Source: Microcystis panniformis FACHB-1757 (GTDB lineage: Bacteria > Cyanobacteriota > Cyanobacteriia > Cyanobacteriales > Microcystaceae). From it: DNA of 64,000 nucleotides. The translations under genes were made by a program, and so were the position numbers. The stretch spans positions 5,208,001 to 5,272,000 of the forward strand of contig NZ_CP011339.1 in the NCBI RefSeq assembly GCF_001264245.1, written 5' to 3'. The notes beneath the pieces are model-generated. The model ran no database searches. It was not told the origin of the DNA and saw nothing but the letters and a program-made list of their open reading frames with translations. This document shows, in pieces, positions 15,711-25,431 of the stretch. Positions within the stretch are counted from its first letter, which is position 1. Every line of letters begins with the position of its first letter.

Positions 15711-15963
15711 ACGAATCGCGCCCGGCCTAGAAATTGCCAAGTCTAGCGGAACGATCGCCAGCTGGCGGGGGTTAGGGAGATGGACAGAAATTCCTTTTCC
15801 ATTCGCCCGCAGGTAAGCTGTTGACTATCTAAATTACTGGTTAAGACTGTCTATGAGTGCCGGAGTTGGGAGCGGGGAGAGGTAGTTCGAGCATTTGTAC
15901 TAAACTTTTCAAGACGCGGTTTCAAGGCAGTACAGCTTATCTATACCAGGATTTCGGCAAAAC

Positions 15964-17240
15964 ATGAAAATTATCGCCTACACCTATACCAATCCCCTGC
16001 TTGATAGTCCCCCCGATAACTCGATTTCGACCTATTCTCCCGAACAAGTGTATCAGGATTTTGGCGATCGCTCACAACGGCAGCAACTGCTCCGCGATTG
16101 TCAAGGAACTCCCCCCGACTGCTGATCCTACGTCGCCTAGCAGAATTGGGAGACAATGGCACAGAAGTTAGCAAAATTTTACAATCCTTAGAAGCCCTCG
16201 ACATAGATATAATTGCCCTAGAAGACCCAGATTATAAGCTGAATTTTGCCAAGATTCTGCAAGAAATATCAAAAAACGAACTAAGTAATCGTTTAAAAGC
16301 AGGTCACGCTCACAATCGTCTGCAAGCTTTGCCTCCCCCCGGAAAAGCACCCTACGGTTATCGTCGTGGCAAGGAGCGTTATATACTCGATCGCAGTACC
16401 GCACCGGTAGTCAAAGACTTTTTTGATCGCTTTTTGATTTCCGCTTCCCTGCGTTCCACGGTGCGCTATCTAGAAAAACGCTACGGCAAAAAGATATCGG
16501 TAGCTACTGCCCATAAATGGCTAACTAATCCCGTTTATCGCGGTGATTTGTGCTATCTCGGTCAAGATATTATCCCCGATACCCACACCCCGATTATCTC
16601 CCGGGAAGAAGCAGCCCAGATCGATCGCATCCTGAGAAATAATCGCAAATTACCCCCCCGCAGTGCCAGCGCCCCGCGTTCCTTAGCGGGTTTAGTCGTC
16701 TGTAATCAATGTCAATCGGGGATGACGATTACCAAAGTGACAGCGCGAGGAAAAGGCACAGAATACCTCTATTTGCGACCTTTGCAATGTCCCCGGACAA
16801 AAAAATGTTCGGCGATCGCTTATGAAAAAATTCTTCGTAGCACAATCGAGCGCATTTGTCAAGACCTACCAGCGACGATCGCTCAGATATCTTTACCTGA
16901 TTTAGAGACGATCAAACGGGGAATGAGCGAGGAAATAGGGCAAAAAAACGATATTTTGTCGCAATTGCCCTCCCTAGAAGCGGCGGGAATTTTAGATCAA
17001 GAAACGGCTAATCTCAGGGCCTATAAACTTAAAAACGAGATCGCACAGATTCAAGGACGTTTAGACCAATTACCCCCCGATAACCTGACTATTATCGCTC
17101 GTGCCGTTGCTTTTCCGCAATTTTGGCGAGATTTATCGGAAATCGAGCGTCGTTTTTATTTTCGCGAGTTTATCCGTCGCATCGAAATCGAGAGAGAAAC
17201 GGCTAATAATTGGCATTTACGTTTAATCTTCGTTTTTTAA
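15964..17240 (+). pseudogene. Large serine-recombinase-like protein, frameshifted
   Basis: MKIIAYTYTNPLL starts at 15964 and runs to a TGA at about 16126; the main frame (PRLLILRRLAELGD onward, 16098-17240) continues it. One extra C in the C6 run at 16111-16116 joins them. The long part has a Recombinase domain (GKAPYGYRRGKERY, TAHKWLTNPVYRGDL) and a zinc-ribbon (CNQCQSGM, then LQCPRTKKC). In the resolvase domain the usual R-V-S-T active-site stretch reads AYTYTNPL, with no obvious catalytic Ser. It may thus be a DNA-binding relative and not an active recombinase. Confidence 0.75.
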
Positions 17241-17358
17241 GCAGGTGGGTATTAAAAACTTTCAGATCCCCCCACCTATCGGCACCCCCCTTATCAAGGG
17301 AGGCAGGGGGGAGCCAACCTAAAATCCATTTTTAATTTAATTATAACCAACTACTTAA
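17237..17358. mobile_element. TTAAGTAG-family palindromic repeat (copy 2)
   Basis: Left end TAAGCAGGTGGGTATTAAAA, core GATCCCCCCACCTATCGGCA and GGGAGGCAGGGGGG, right end AACCAACTACTTAA. The first three bases are the TAA stop codon of the recombinase-like gene. Confidence 0.85.
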
Positions 17359-17449
17359 CAGTCTGGGACAATCTTAAAGTTAGCTAAAAATTGAGGAATT
17401 TTTGAGTGATCAATGCTAAGAAAAAGGCCAACAGCGATCGATCTCAACT

Positions 17450-18610
17450 ATGAGCAATAACAAAAGATTAACTAGGTATAAAAAAGGGCGAAAATCCTCC
17501 CGGACAAAACCCCACCTTTACGATTATCACTATAACCAACCCGGGACGATGCCAGGGTTAATCACCATCGATGAAAATGCCGTTGCTACCGAGATATTTT
17601 TAATTAATTATAACCGTCAACAAGCGACTATAGTTAACAATCTCTTACCTCAAGACTGTCTTAAATATTTATCCAATGATTCCATCTCTTGGATCGATAT
17701 CGTCGGTTTGGGTAATGAAGATAAACTGCAAGAGTTGGGGGAAATTTTTCATTTGCATCCCTTAACCCTTGAGGATATAGTCAGTATTCCCCAAAGACCA
17801 AAAGTGGAAGAATGCGAGAATTATATTTTAATTATAGTGCCAATGGCCATCCTGATCGATCATCAGGGTTTTTTGTTAGAACAAATCAGTTTAATAGTCG
17901 GGAAGAATTATGTTTTAACCGTGCAGGAAGAAGGACAATACGATTCTTTAGAGGGAGTTAGGGAAAGAATCCGTTTAAATAAAGGTTCCATCCGGCAGCA
18001 AAAATCGGGTTATTTAGCCTACGCAATTTGGGATGCTATTATTGACGGTTATTTTCCTGTTTTAGAGTCCTACGGAGAAAGAATCGAGGAGTTAGAAAAC
18101 GAAATTTTAGCTAGTCCCACGGAGCAGACTTTATCAAAAATTTACCAACTACGTCAGGAATTACTCTCCCTGCGACGAGCAATTTGGCCGCAAAGGGATA
18201 CCCTCAATGCTCTTTTACGGGATGAGTATATTGTCATCGATACAACGATTAAACCCTATCTAAGAGACTGTTATGACCATGTGGTACAAATCCTCGATGT
18301 TATCGAAAATTACCGGGAATTCGCCAATGGTTTAATGGATTTTTACCTTTCTTCCGTGAGTAATAAAATGAACGAGATTATGAAAACTTTAACGGTAATC
18401 TCGACTATTTTTATCCCTCTCACCTTCATTGTCGGTATTTATGGCATGAACTTTAATACTGATAAATCTCCCTATAATATGCCCGAATTAGAATGGTATT
18501 GGGGCTATGTGTTCGTCTGGGTGTTGATGCTAACCGTTGCTTTCAGTTTAATCATTTTCTTTTGGCGACGCGGCTGGTTTAAGAACCTATCGACAGCGAA
18601 GAAAAGATAA
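17450..18610 (+). CDS. corA: CorA-type magnesium/cobalt transporter
   Basis: 386 residues. A large cytoplasmic N-terminal alpha/beta domain with a long stalk helix is followed by two C-terminal transmembrane helices. The selectivity motif YGMNF lies after TM1 (VISTIFIPLTFIVGI), and TM2 is YVFVWVLMLTVAFSLIIFF. The basic tail RRGWFKN completes the fold. The family forms pentameric channels for Mg2+ entry at the inner membrane. The N-terminal 30 residues are Lys/Arg rich and less conserved. Confidence 0.93.
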   Translation: MSNNKRLTRYKKGRKSSRTKPHLYDYHYNQPGTMPGLITIDENAVATEIFLINYNRQQATIVNNLLPQDCLKYLSNDSISWIDIVGLGNEDKLQELGEIFHLHPLTLEDIVSIPQRPKVEECENYILIIVPMAILIDHQGFLLEQISLIVGKNYVLTVQEEGQYDSLEGVRERIRLNKGSIRQQKSGYLAYAIWDAIIDGYFPVLESYGERIEELENEILASPTEQTLSKIYQLRQELLSLRRAIWPQRDTLNALLRDEYIVIDTTIKPYLRDCYDHVVQILDVIENYREFANGLMDFYLSSVSNKMNEIMKTLTVISTIFIPLTFIVGIYGMNFNTDKSPYNMPELEWYWGYVFVWVLMLTVAFSLIIFFWRRGWFKNLSTAKKR

Positions 18611-18669
18611 ACTGTTAAGCAGATTAGACAGACTGGATTACCTTGCCGGCATCTAGCAAGAGAAAATGG

Positions 18670-18852
18670 CTATTGCAGAGAAATTAATAGTTTAGTGTCG
18701 GCGGTATTTTTTAACACTTTCAGTTGATGGCTTCTCATTTTGTCCAACCAACTATAGTGCTGGCTGTGACATTGATAGACGATATCGATGTCACCAATCT
18801 CTGACTTAACCTGAGCCAAGTAGTTTTCTAGTTCGCTAATTTTCATAACCAA
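18670..18852 (-). CDS. Small conserved-looking hypothetical protein
   Basis: 58-60 residues, with the start at MKISELENYLAQVKSEIGDID more likely than the Met two codons upstream. The pattern xISELxxYLxxxxSExGDIxV resembles small cyanobacterial proteins of unknown function. The C-terminal half is less typical and may have been truncated. Confidence 0.45.
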   Translation of the reverse strand: MVMKISELENYLAQVKSEIGDIDIVYQCHSQHYSWLDKMRSHQLKVLKNTADTKLLISLQ

Positions 18853-19021
18853 TCTCGCTTGCGCTGAAGGACATCAACCCCAAACCAAGAATTATCGCTA
18901 AAGGATAGGGGTGACTACAGTTACTATTATAGGCCGATCATAATTCCTAAAAAAGTTCTTATCTAACAAAGTTAGCTAATGTCAGGGTTAGATGATATTG
19001 GCGAAGTTTCTTTCTAGTCGT

Positions 19022-19180
19022 CTAGGGGGCAGCACCATCCCTAGGCAAACGGGCTAATTTACCGAAGAATGGCCGCAGTAATGCCCAAGCAATGCCGATA
19101 ATCGGGCCAAGTCAAGAAATAAAAAATGCTCGATATTGTCTTTCCCTTCGCCCAGCTTCGATAATTAATTCTTTTTTCAT
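19022..19180 (-). pseudogene. Small membrane protein coupled to the TPR gene, with in-frame TGA
   Basis: The start ATG (19180-19178) overlaps the TAA stop of the TPR gene (TAATG), a classic coupling. It reads MKKELIIEAGRRERQYRAFF, then IS, a TGA at 19114-19112, then LGPIIGIAWALLRPFFGKLA to a stop at 19022. The reading frame and hydrophobic pattern continue through the TGA, which would be Trp with one base change. So this is either a recent nonsense mutation or a read error. Family unknown. Confidence 0.5.
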
Positions 19181-19689
19181 TACTTTTTAGTCTCTGGGGG
19201 TGGCTGTTGAGAAGCTGCCGCAATCGCTTGATTTAAACGAGTTAATTCCTCCTTAAATTTTGGTTCTTGGGGATAGTCTTTGACTAATTTTTCTAGGAGA
19301 CTTTTCGCCCCAGAAACGTCTTGAGTTTGTAATCTTGTTCCATAAAGAACTAGCATCACTTCCAGATTGTCGGGATATTTTTGATATAACTTTTCTAAAG
19401 GTTCTCTGGCTCCGATAAAATCTTTTAACTGTAAACGAGCTTGGGCTAGTCCTTGCAAAGCAGTGGGGTTATCTGGTTCACGTTCGAGAATTTTCTCGTA
19501 ACCTTTGACCATTTCTTCTAATTTTTCGGGAGGAATAGTTGCCTCTTGCCCGGGTTGATTGCCTTGGGGGGAATTAGAATTATTATTTTTCAATAAACCT
19601 AAGGTTGGCACCACCATTAAAGCCAGAAATACTAAACCAGAGGAAACAATTAAGACTCGTTTGAGCGTATCGTTATTTTTTTGGGGCAT
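19180..19689 (-). CDS. Membrane-anchored TPR protein
   Basis: 169 residues. An N-terminal signal anchor (RVLIVSSGLVFLALMVVPTLGLL) is followed by a Ser/Asn/Gln/Pro-rich linker and about three TPR units (YEKILEREPDNPTALQGLAQ, then LYQKYPDNLEVMLVLYGTRL, then LLEKLVKDYPQEP). Probably an assembly or scaffold factor in the periplasm or thylakoid lumen. It starts 24 bases after the upstream membrane protein gene ends, so the two are likely one operon. Confidence 0.8.
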   Translation of the reverse strand: MPQKNNDTLKRVLIVSSGLVFLALMVVPTLGLLKNNNSNSPQGNQPGQEATIPPEKLEEMVKGYEKILEREPDNPTALQGLAQARLQLKDFIGAREPLEKLYQKYPDNLEVMLVLYGTRLQTQDVSGAKSLLEKLVKDYPQEPKFKEELTRLNQAIAAASQQPPPETKK

Positions 19690-19713
19690 ACTTTTTAAAG
19701 ATTAGAGATAAGA

Positions 19714-20226
19714 TTAATTATTGGTGACTCGATGAAATTCGTGACCCCAAAGATTATAAGCCCAAATTCCCAAGCCAAAACTACCTAAGCAGAGGAGGGT
19801 GAGCATCAGGAAAACTTGCCACCTATTGTAACCTGCTTCCTGAAGTTCTAGACGACCAAGGATAGTGGCGGCTAAGAGGATTAAAACTCGACTAAATACC
19901 GCCCACTTGTGGAAGATAAAAACTACCGCCAAAGACCAGCCGAGAATTGATAATACAGCACTAATATCGTTTTTAAACCAACTGCGGAAAAATACCGGCA
20001 TTAAGTGACTAAACAGAGTTAATCCTAGGGCAATTGAGAGGATAACCCCTACCGCTAGGATATAGATGATGATTTCTAGCCATTCGCTAGTGAGAGTCCA
20101 ATTCATCTCATCACCGCGGGCAAGTAACCAATCACTCCATGATAAACGCTCATGGGCGATCGACCAGCCAAACAGCCCATAGACCGATGGAATCAGAAAA
20201 GTAAGTAGTATAATACGCCAAAACAT
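19714..20226 (-). CDS. Polytopic membrane protein of unknown function
   Basis: 170 residues with about five hydrophobic segments (for example IIIYILAVGVILSIALGLTL and WQVFLMLTLLCLGSFGLGIW). No recognised motif. First gene of a probable operon with the TPR protein. Its start codon abuts a TCAGTTA heptamer array, so its 5' leader and promoter have been invaded by repeat DNA. Confidence 0.7.
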   Translation of the reverse strand: MFWRIILLTFLIPSVYGLFGWSIAHERLSWSDWLLARGDEMNWTLTSEWLEIIIYILAVGVILSIALGLTLFSHLMPVFFRSWFKNDISAVLSILGWSLAVVFIFHKWAVFSRVLILLAATILGRLELQEAGYNRWQVFLMLTLLCLGSFGLGIWAYNLWGHEFHRVTNN

Positions 20227-20294
20227 AATCAGTTATCAGTTATCAGTTATCAGTTATCAGTTTTGAGTTATTAGTTATCAGTTTTGAGTATTAA
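20222..20294. repeat. TCAGTTA heptamer array (family C)
   Basis: About four perfect 7-bp units, then degenerate units with TTTTGAGT. It directly precedes the start codon of the membrane protein gene at 20226. Confidence 0.8.
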
Positions 20295-20481
20295 GGTTCT
20301 TCGTTACTTGGTATGGTTCGATAGGGGGGCATAAATCGACTAAATCCTTATCTGGCAAGAGACTTAATTGATTAGTTCGCTCTAGAGCAAAAACAATTGA
20401 CAAAAATCGCTAAATGCCTTTCTATATAAGGGTTCCATCCCTTATAACCCCCGTCCATTGCATAACACAAACCGAAGAGCC
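20295..20481. mobile_element. ISL3-like MITE (copy 2)
   Basis: 187 bp, opposite orientation to copies 1 and 3, from GGTTCTTCGTTACTTG to AACCGAAGAGCC. Flanks AGTATTAA and AGTATCCT share only five of eight bases, so the target duplication has decayed or the flank has recombined. Confidence 0.8.
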
Positions 20482-20610
20482 AGTATCCTAAGTGAGCAGT
20501 ATGTATTAAGTGAGCCTGATCAAATGCCAGTTTACTACTGTCTTTTCACTGATTACTGTTTACTGCTTACTGATCACTGATCACTGTTTACTGATCACTG
20601 AAAAAAGTCA
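20482..20610. repeat. Family-C repeat remnant (CACTGATTACTG-type)
   Basis: Contains AAGTGAGCAGTATG, TTTTCACTGATTACTGTTTA and CTGATCACTGATCACTG, words shared with 14343-14420, 61741-61855 and 63270-63300. With the MITE and heptamers it fills the 450-base gap between 20226 and 20681; no gene is seen. Confidence 0.65.
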
Positions 20611-20680
20611 AGCCTGAACTCTGAAAGAGACGAAAATTGCCCCTTTTCAGACTTCAGGCCCGTGGAGTTGTCCCGATCGC

Positions 20681-21166
20681 TTAGGACATATACTGGATGA
20701 TAAAGTCGAAGTAGGGGGCTGCTTCCACGGCATCCTCTTGAGTCAAAAGACCTAAAGCGGCCTCTTTGAGACAACGAATCGCCTCCACCATGCCGGGGAC
20801 GGGAACATTAAGAGAGTTATACATCTCTTTGACCCCGATTAGGCCGGTTTGTTCGATCGGTGCTTTATCTCCGGCTAATACCCCATAGGTAACTAGACGC
20901 AGATACCAACCATAATCGCGCAAGCATTGATTATATTGACGCTGACCGTAGGCATTACCCCCCGGCGCTCTATAATCGGGACGTTTCTTGAACAGTTGTT
21001 TTTGAGCCTGATCGACGATTTTTTTCTCATTTTCAGCGAGAGTCTCGGCAATGCGAATTCTCTGCTCACCGGTTTTTAAAAACTGCCCGATACCCTGTAG
21101 TTCACCACTACTAGGATAACGAAGTTCGTCGTCGGCTTTGAGGATGACTTGGCTAACTACGCTCAT
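20681..21166 (-). CDS. apcD: Allophycocyanin B alpha subunit
   Basis: 161 residues, the standard length. The phycobiliprotein fold is evident: VVSQVILKADDELRYPSSGE at the start, and the chromophore-binding Cys in YNQCLRDYGWYLRLVTYG. ApcD is a terminal emitter in the phycobilisome core that passes energy towards photosystem I and II. DELRYPSSGELQ and the isolated location distinguish it from ApcA, which is normally next to apcB. Monocistronic here. Confidence 0.94.
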   Translation of the reverse strand: MSVVSQVILKADDELRYPSSGELQGIGQFLKTGEQRIRIAETLAENEKKIVDQAQKQLFKKRPDYRAPGGNAYGQRQYNQCLRDYGWYLRLVTYGVLAGDKAPIEQTGLIGVKEMYNSLNVPVPGMVEAIRCLKEAALGLLTQEDAVEAAPYFDFIIQYMS

Positions 21167-21398
21167 AATATCAAGGTAAATTCTGATAACATTCTGTAGT
21201 TTATCTCAGGTCGGGGTCTGGAAGTCGAGTCATCCCTGCTGGTTGGGCAATTCCTAAAAATTGTAATATTTCGTTATGAGTTTCCCCGACAGCCCGGTTA
21301 CTGTCTAGAATGAATGTATTAGTGGTCAGGAGCGAGGAGATGGCAATTGAGATGTCACCGCACACCGATTAACTTGAACCCGATAACTGGTAATTAAT

Positions 21399-22184
21399 AT
21401 GGAATTTTTAGCATCCTTCCTATTGATAGCGGGCATTCTGGGATTAAATGGCTTTAAAATCGATCGAGAATACCAGCGTGGTGTTATCTTTCGTCTAGGG
21501 CGTTATCAAGACACCAAAGGCCCTGGACTGTACTGGATCATTCCCCTAGTTGACCAAAAAATGCAGCTGGATATTCGCACCAAAACCGTCGATATCGCCC
21601 CGCAAGAAACTGTCACCGCCGATAATGTCACAATTAAGGTTAATGCGGTTCTCTACTATCGCATTATCGACCCTAGCAAAGCGATTAATAAAGTCGAATC
21701 CTATCCTGCGGCCGTTTATCAAGCGGCCATGACCACTTTAAGAAATGTAGTTGGTCAAAATCATCTCGATGATGTCTTGCAAAAACGAGACAAAATTAAT
21801 CATGCGGTTCAACAAATTGTCGATGAAATTAGCGAACCTTGGGGCATTGATATCGAACGGGTGGAGATGAAAGATGTGGAAATTCCCACCGGTATGCAGC
21901 GAGCTATGGCCAAGGAAGCGGAAGCATTGCGAGAAAAACGGGCCCGTTTGATTAAAGCGGCCGCAGAACAGGAAGCCTCCCTAAAATTAGCGGAAGCTTC
22001 CCGATTAATCATGGAAAATCCCGCCGCTTTGGAATTACGCCGCCTACAAATGTTAACGGAAATTGGAGCGGAAAATAACACCAGTACCGTGATTATGCTC
22101 CCCTCCGATATCTTAAATCTCGCTCAAAAATTAGCCGAAAAACCATCACAAAATGGCTCAATTGTCAATAGCCAAAAGGGTTAA
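21399..22184 (+). CDS. Slipin/stomatin-like SPFH (band 7) protein
   Basis: 261 residues. A short N-terminal membrane anchor (FLASFLLIAGILGLNGF) precedes the band-7 domain: REYQRGVIFRLGRYQDTKGP, then LDIRTKTVDIAPQETVTADN, then YPAAVYQAAMTTLRNVVG. A Glu/Ala-rich coiled coil follows (AMAKEAEALREKRARLIKAA), and the end is disordered. Slipins form membrane microdomain oligomers and often work with an NfeD protein, which is not seen next to it here. Confidence 0.9.
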   Translation: MEFLASFLLIAGILGLNGFKIDREYQRGVIFRLGRYQDTKGPGLYWIIPLVDQKMQLDIRTKTVDIAPQETVTADNVTIKVNAVLYYRIIDPSKAINKVESYPAAVYQAAMTTLRNVVGQNHLDDVLQKRDKINHAVQQIVDEISEPWGIDIERVEMKDVEIPTGMQRAMAKEAEALREKRARLIKAAAEQEASLKLAEASRLIMENPAALELRRLQMLTEIGAENNTSTVIMLPSDILNLAQKLAEKPSQNGSIVNSQKG

Positions 22185-22226
22185 TTTTCTCTGGTGTGTT
22201 AGGTTGGTTTAACACACCTAAAATTG

Positions 22227-22348
22227 TTAAGTAGCTGGTTATAATTAAATTAAAAATGGATTTTAGGTTCGATCCCCCCTGCCCCCCTTGATAAGGGGGG
22301 TGCCGATAGGCGGGGGGATCTGATAATTTTTAACGCCTACCTACTTAA
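22227..22348. mobile_element. TTAAGTAG-family palindromic repeat (copy 3)
   Basis: TTAAGTAGCTGGTTATAATT at the left end, CCCCTTGATAAGGGG centre, ACGCCTACCTACTTAA at the right end. It lies between convergent genes and abuts the stop codon of gor. Confidence 0.9.
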
Positions 22349-23701
22349 TTAACGCATGGTGACAAATTCCTCGGCAGCACTGGGATGAATGCCGACAGTG
22401 GCATCAAAATCGGCTTTTGTTGCACCCATTTTTACGGCAATGGCTACTCCTTGAATAATTTCTGCGGCGTGATCTCCTACCATGTGCGCCCCAAGGATTT
22501 TACCACTTTCCTGATGGACAACTAATTTCATCAAAGTTTTGTCCTCTCGGCCTGGTAAAACATTGTAACCGGGGCGGAATTTAGACCGATAAACTTTAAT
22601 TCCCGTGTCACCATATAGGTTTTTGGCTTGCAATTCTGTTAATCCCACCGTCGCCGCTTCAGGAGTAGAAAATACTGCCGAGGGAACGTTTTCATAACTC
22701 ATTAACCGGGGTTTATTACCAAAGACTGTATCGGCAAAAGCTCGCCCCTGATTAATGGCGACGGGAGTTAAATTAATTTGATCAGTACAATCGCCCACGG
22801 CATAGATATTGTCTTCGCTGGTTTGGCTATACTCGTTGACAACAATTGCCCCGTTTTTTACCTCGACATTGACATTCTCTAAGCCCAATTTTTCCAGCTT
22901 AGGAATTCTTCCAGTAGCGGCTAATCCTAGGGCATCAACAAAGATAATTTCTCCAGTTTCTTTCCCCTGAATATGTACTTTTAACCCCTCAGCAGTTTTC
23001 TCGATCGAAGTGGGGAAAGTTTCGGGCATAATTTTAATTCCCTGACGGATCATTTCTGCTTGAATCTCATCGCGGATATCCTCATCAAACCCTCTTAAAA
23101 TCTTGTCTTTACGGATTAACTGCACCACTTCCGTCCCCAATCCGTGCATAATACCAGCAAATTCCACCCCAATATATCCCGCCCCTAAAACTATAATTCT
23201 TTTCGGTTGTTCTGGCAGTTGAAACATGGCATCAGAAACTACTGTATGTTCTATCCCCGGAATATCGGGTTTAACGGGATGTCCCCCCACGGCAATTAAA
23301 ATTTTATCGGCAGTAATTTTCTCCTCTCCTACCTCTAGGGTATGGGTATCAATAAACTTGGCATAATTAGGAAAAATCGTCACTTGAGAATTATCGAGCA
23401 TCTTTTGATAAATGCCATTTAAACGGATAGTTTCCTGATTAACGGCGCTAATTAATTTTTGCCAATTTAACTGACTCTCTACTGGACTCCAACCGTAACC
23501 TTCCGCATCCTTAAATAGTTGCGGAAAACGACTAGAATAAACCATTAATTTTTTGGGAATACAACCACGATTAACACAGGTTCCTCCCAAGCGATCGTAT
23601 TCTGCTAATCCCACTTTTGCCCCGTATTCGGCTGCCCGTCTAGCGGTGGCAATACCCCCAGAACCACCACCAATCACGAATAAATCAAAATCATAACTCA
23701 T
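22349..23701 (-). CDS. gor: Glutathione reductase
   Basis: 450 residues from MSYDFDLFVIGGGSGG; the open frame extends upstream to 23758 but the family starts here. FAD site GGGSGGIATARRA; redox-active disulfide in GGTCVNRGCIPKK; NAD(P) site GAGYIGVEFAG; second FAD contact GDCTD; C-terminal catalytic His in GIHPSAAEEFV. The stretch LIRKDKILRGFD keeps two Arg in the positions that bind the NADPH 2'-phosphate. It reduces glutathione disulfide in the cytosol. Its 3' end touches a palindromic repeat. Confidence 0.92.
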   Translation of the reverse strand: MSYDFDLFVIGGGSGGIATARRAAEYGAKVGLAEYDRLGGTCVNRGCIPKKLMVYSSRFPQLFKDAEGYGWSPVESQLNWQKLISAVNQETIRLNGIYQKMLDNSQVTIFPNYAKFIDTHTLEVGEEKITADKILIAVGGHPVKPDIPGIEHTVVSDAMFQLPEQPKRIIVLGAGYIGVEFAGIMHGLGTEVVQLIRKDKILRGFDEDIRDEIQAEMIRQGIKIMPETFPTSIEKTAEGLKVHIQGKETGEIIFVDALGLAATGRIPKLEKLGLENVNVEVKNGAIVVNEYSQTSEDNIYAVGDCTDQINLTPVAINQGRAFADTVFGNKPRLMSYENVPSAVFSTPEAATVGLTELQAKNLYGDTGIKVYRSKFRPGYNVLPGREDKTLMKLVVHQESGKILGAHMVGDHAAEIIQGVAIAVKMGATKADFDATVGIHPSAAEEFVTMR

Positions 23702-23839
23702 AAAAATATCCTCGCGAATGTATAGAAATTTGACGGAATCAAGAAACTTTCTGGGCAAAAAAGGAAGCGAATATCTCGGATCAATCCCTAAGTGAATCTA
23801 TTCAGTAACTAGGACAATATGGTCACTAAGGCTGCTAAA

Positions 23840-23960
23840 TTAAGTAGGTAGGTATTAAAAACTTTCAGATCCCCCCGCCTATCGGCACCCCCCTTATTAA
23901 GGGGGGCAGGGGGGATCAAACCTAAAATCCATTTTTAATTTAATTATAACCAGCTACTTA
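23840..23960. mobile_element. TTAAGTAG-family palindromic repeat (copy 4)
   Basis: TTAAGTAGGTAGGTATTAAA to ATTATAACCAGCTACTTA, with central CCCCCCTTATTAAGGGGGG. It lies between the divergent gor and dacB genes, an exception to the usual position at gene ends. Confidence 0.9.
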
Positions 23961-23993
23961 GAGTCAATTTATCTACTGCCAAGATTTAATTCT

Positions 23994-25418
23994 ATGCTAA
24001 CACGCCGCTCGAAATTATCTTTTCTCTTGGGGACTTGTTCCCTATTTCTCTGGGTAAACCATCCCGTCACCCTCGCAACCCCCATCAGTCAAGACAATTC
24101 CCCCCCTTCCCAGTTTATCTGTCCGGCAGACTTAGCCACCGAGATTGATCGCATTTTGGACCGCCCCGATTATCAAGGCACTTATTGGGGAATTTTAGTA
24201 AAATCCCTCAATTCTCAGGAAAATCTCTATAGTCTCCACGAAAATAACTTTTTTACTCCCGCTTCTACCGCGAAATTATTAACCACTGCCGCCGCTTTTA
24301 GCAAATTTAACCGCGATTATCGTCTGAAAACCCCCATTTTAGCCCAAGGCAACCCCCCCGATTTAGAGACTTTAACCTTAGTCGGCAGGGGAGATGCAAC
24401 CATAACCACAGAAAAGTTAGAGAAATTAGCAGAAAAGTTAAAAGCAGGGGGAATTAACTCAATTTCTCGCTTAATTGTCGTTGCTAGTCCTTTTGTCGTC
24501 TCCGATAGTCAAAAAACTTGGGAATGGGAAGATGTCTTTTTTGACTATGCTGTACCCGCTTCTAGCTTGGTTTTAAACGAAAATTCCGTCAATTTAAGGC
24601 TTTTACCGCGACAATTGGGGCAAAGCTTAGATTTACAATGGTCTGATCCCATTGCCGCTAAACAATGGCTAATTGAGAATCAAACCAGCACCGCAGCGCA
24701 AGGAAGCCCGAATACTCTGGCAATTAAGGGCAATTTAGCCAATAATCGCCTGATTATCACCGGTTCTCTGGCGATTGATAGTCAAGATGATTTTAATTTA
24801 GCTATTCCCCAACCTTCGGAGTATTTCCTGGCTCGCTGGCGTAATATCCTTGAAAAAGCGGGAATTACCGTTAAAAACGCCGAAATTAGCTCAGAAATTC
24901 GCGGTTATGAGATCACCAATTTAGAATCAGAACCCCTAGCATATTTGGTGGAAAAAGTCAATAAAAATAGCGATAATTTACTAGCCGAAACCCTACTACA
25001 AATGCTCGGCGGTGTGTCGGGATTGCAAGAAACTTTAACAAAACTGGGAATTAACAGCGATGGTTATAAAATCGGCGATGGTTCGGGGCTATCACGACAA
25101 AACCTGATTAAACCCAAGACTTTAGGTCAAATATTACAACTAATGGCAGAAAACCCTGATTATCGTCGTTCTTTAGCCATTGGCGGCATTGATGGCACTT
25201 TAACCAATAGATTTCGCCAGACTCCCCTAGAAGGACGATTACAGGCAAAAACCGGGACTTTAACCGGAGTTACCGCTCTCGCAGGTTATCTAGAAACCGC
25301 CGACAATCAACCCCTAATCTTTAGCATAACCGTCAATAACAGCGATAAACCCGCCACTACCCTCAGAAACGGCATCGATGAGGTGATTTTGCTCCTAGGA
25401 CAGTTAAAACGCTGTTAA
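23994..25418 (+). CDS. dacB: D-alanyl-D-alanine carboxypeptidase/endopeptidase (PBP4, S13 family)
   Basis: 474 residues with an N-terminal signal peptide (LSFLLGTCSLFLWVNHPVTLA). Penicillin-binding motifs: SxxK in PASTAKLL, SxN in NKNSDNLLAE and KTG in QAKTGTLTGV. The long insert between SxxK and SxN is characteristic of class C PBP4 enzymes. It trims or cleaves peptidoglycan cross-links in the periplasm. Followed by octamer repeats, no operon partner visible. Confidence 0.93.
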   Translation: MLTRRSKLSFLLGTCSLFLWVNHPVTLATPISQDNSPPSQFICPADLATEIDRILDRPDYQGTYWGILVKSLNSQENLYSLHENNFFTPASTAKLLTTAAAFSKFNRDYRLKTPILAQGNPPDLETLTLVGRGDATITTEKLEKLAEKLKAGGINSISRLIVVASPFVVSDSQKTWEWEDVFFDYAVPASSLVLNENSVNLRLLPRQLGQSLDLQWSDPIAAKQWLIENQTSTAAQGSPNTLAIKGNLANNRLIITGSLAIDSQDDFNLAIPQPSEYFLARWRNILEKAGITVKNAEISSEIRGYEITNLESEPLAYLVEKVNKNSDNLLAETLLQMLGGVSGLQETLTKLGINSDGYKIGDGSGLSRQNLIKPKTLGQILQLMAENPDYRRSLAIGGIDGTLTNRFRQTPLEGRLQAKTGTLTGVTALAGYLETADNQPLIFSITVNNSDKPATTLRNGIDEVILLLGQLKRC

Positions 25419-25431
25419 TCTTTAGGAGCCG

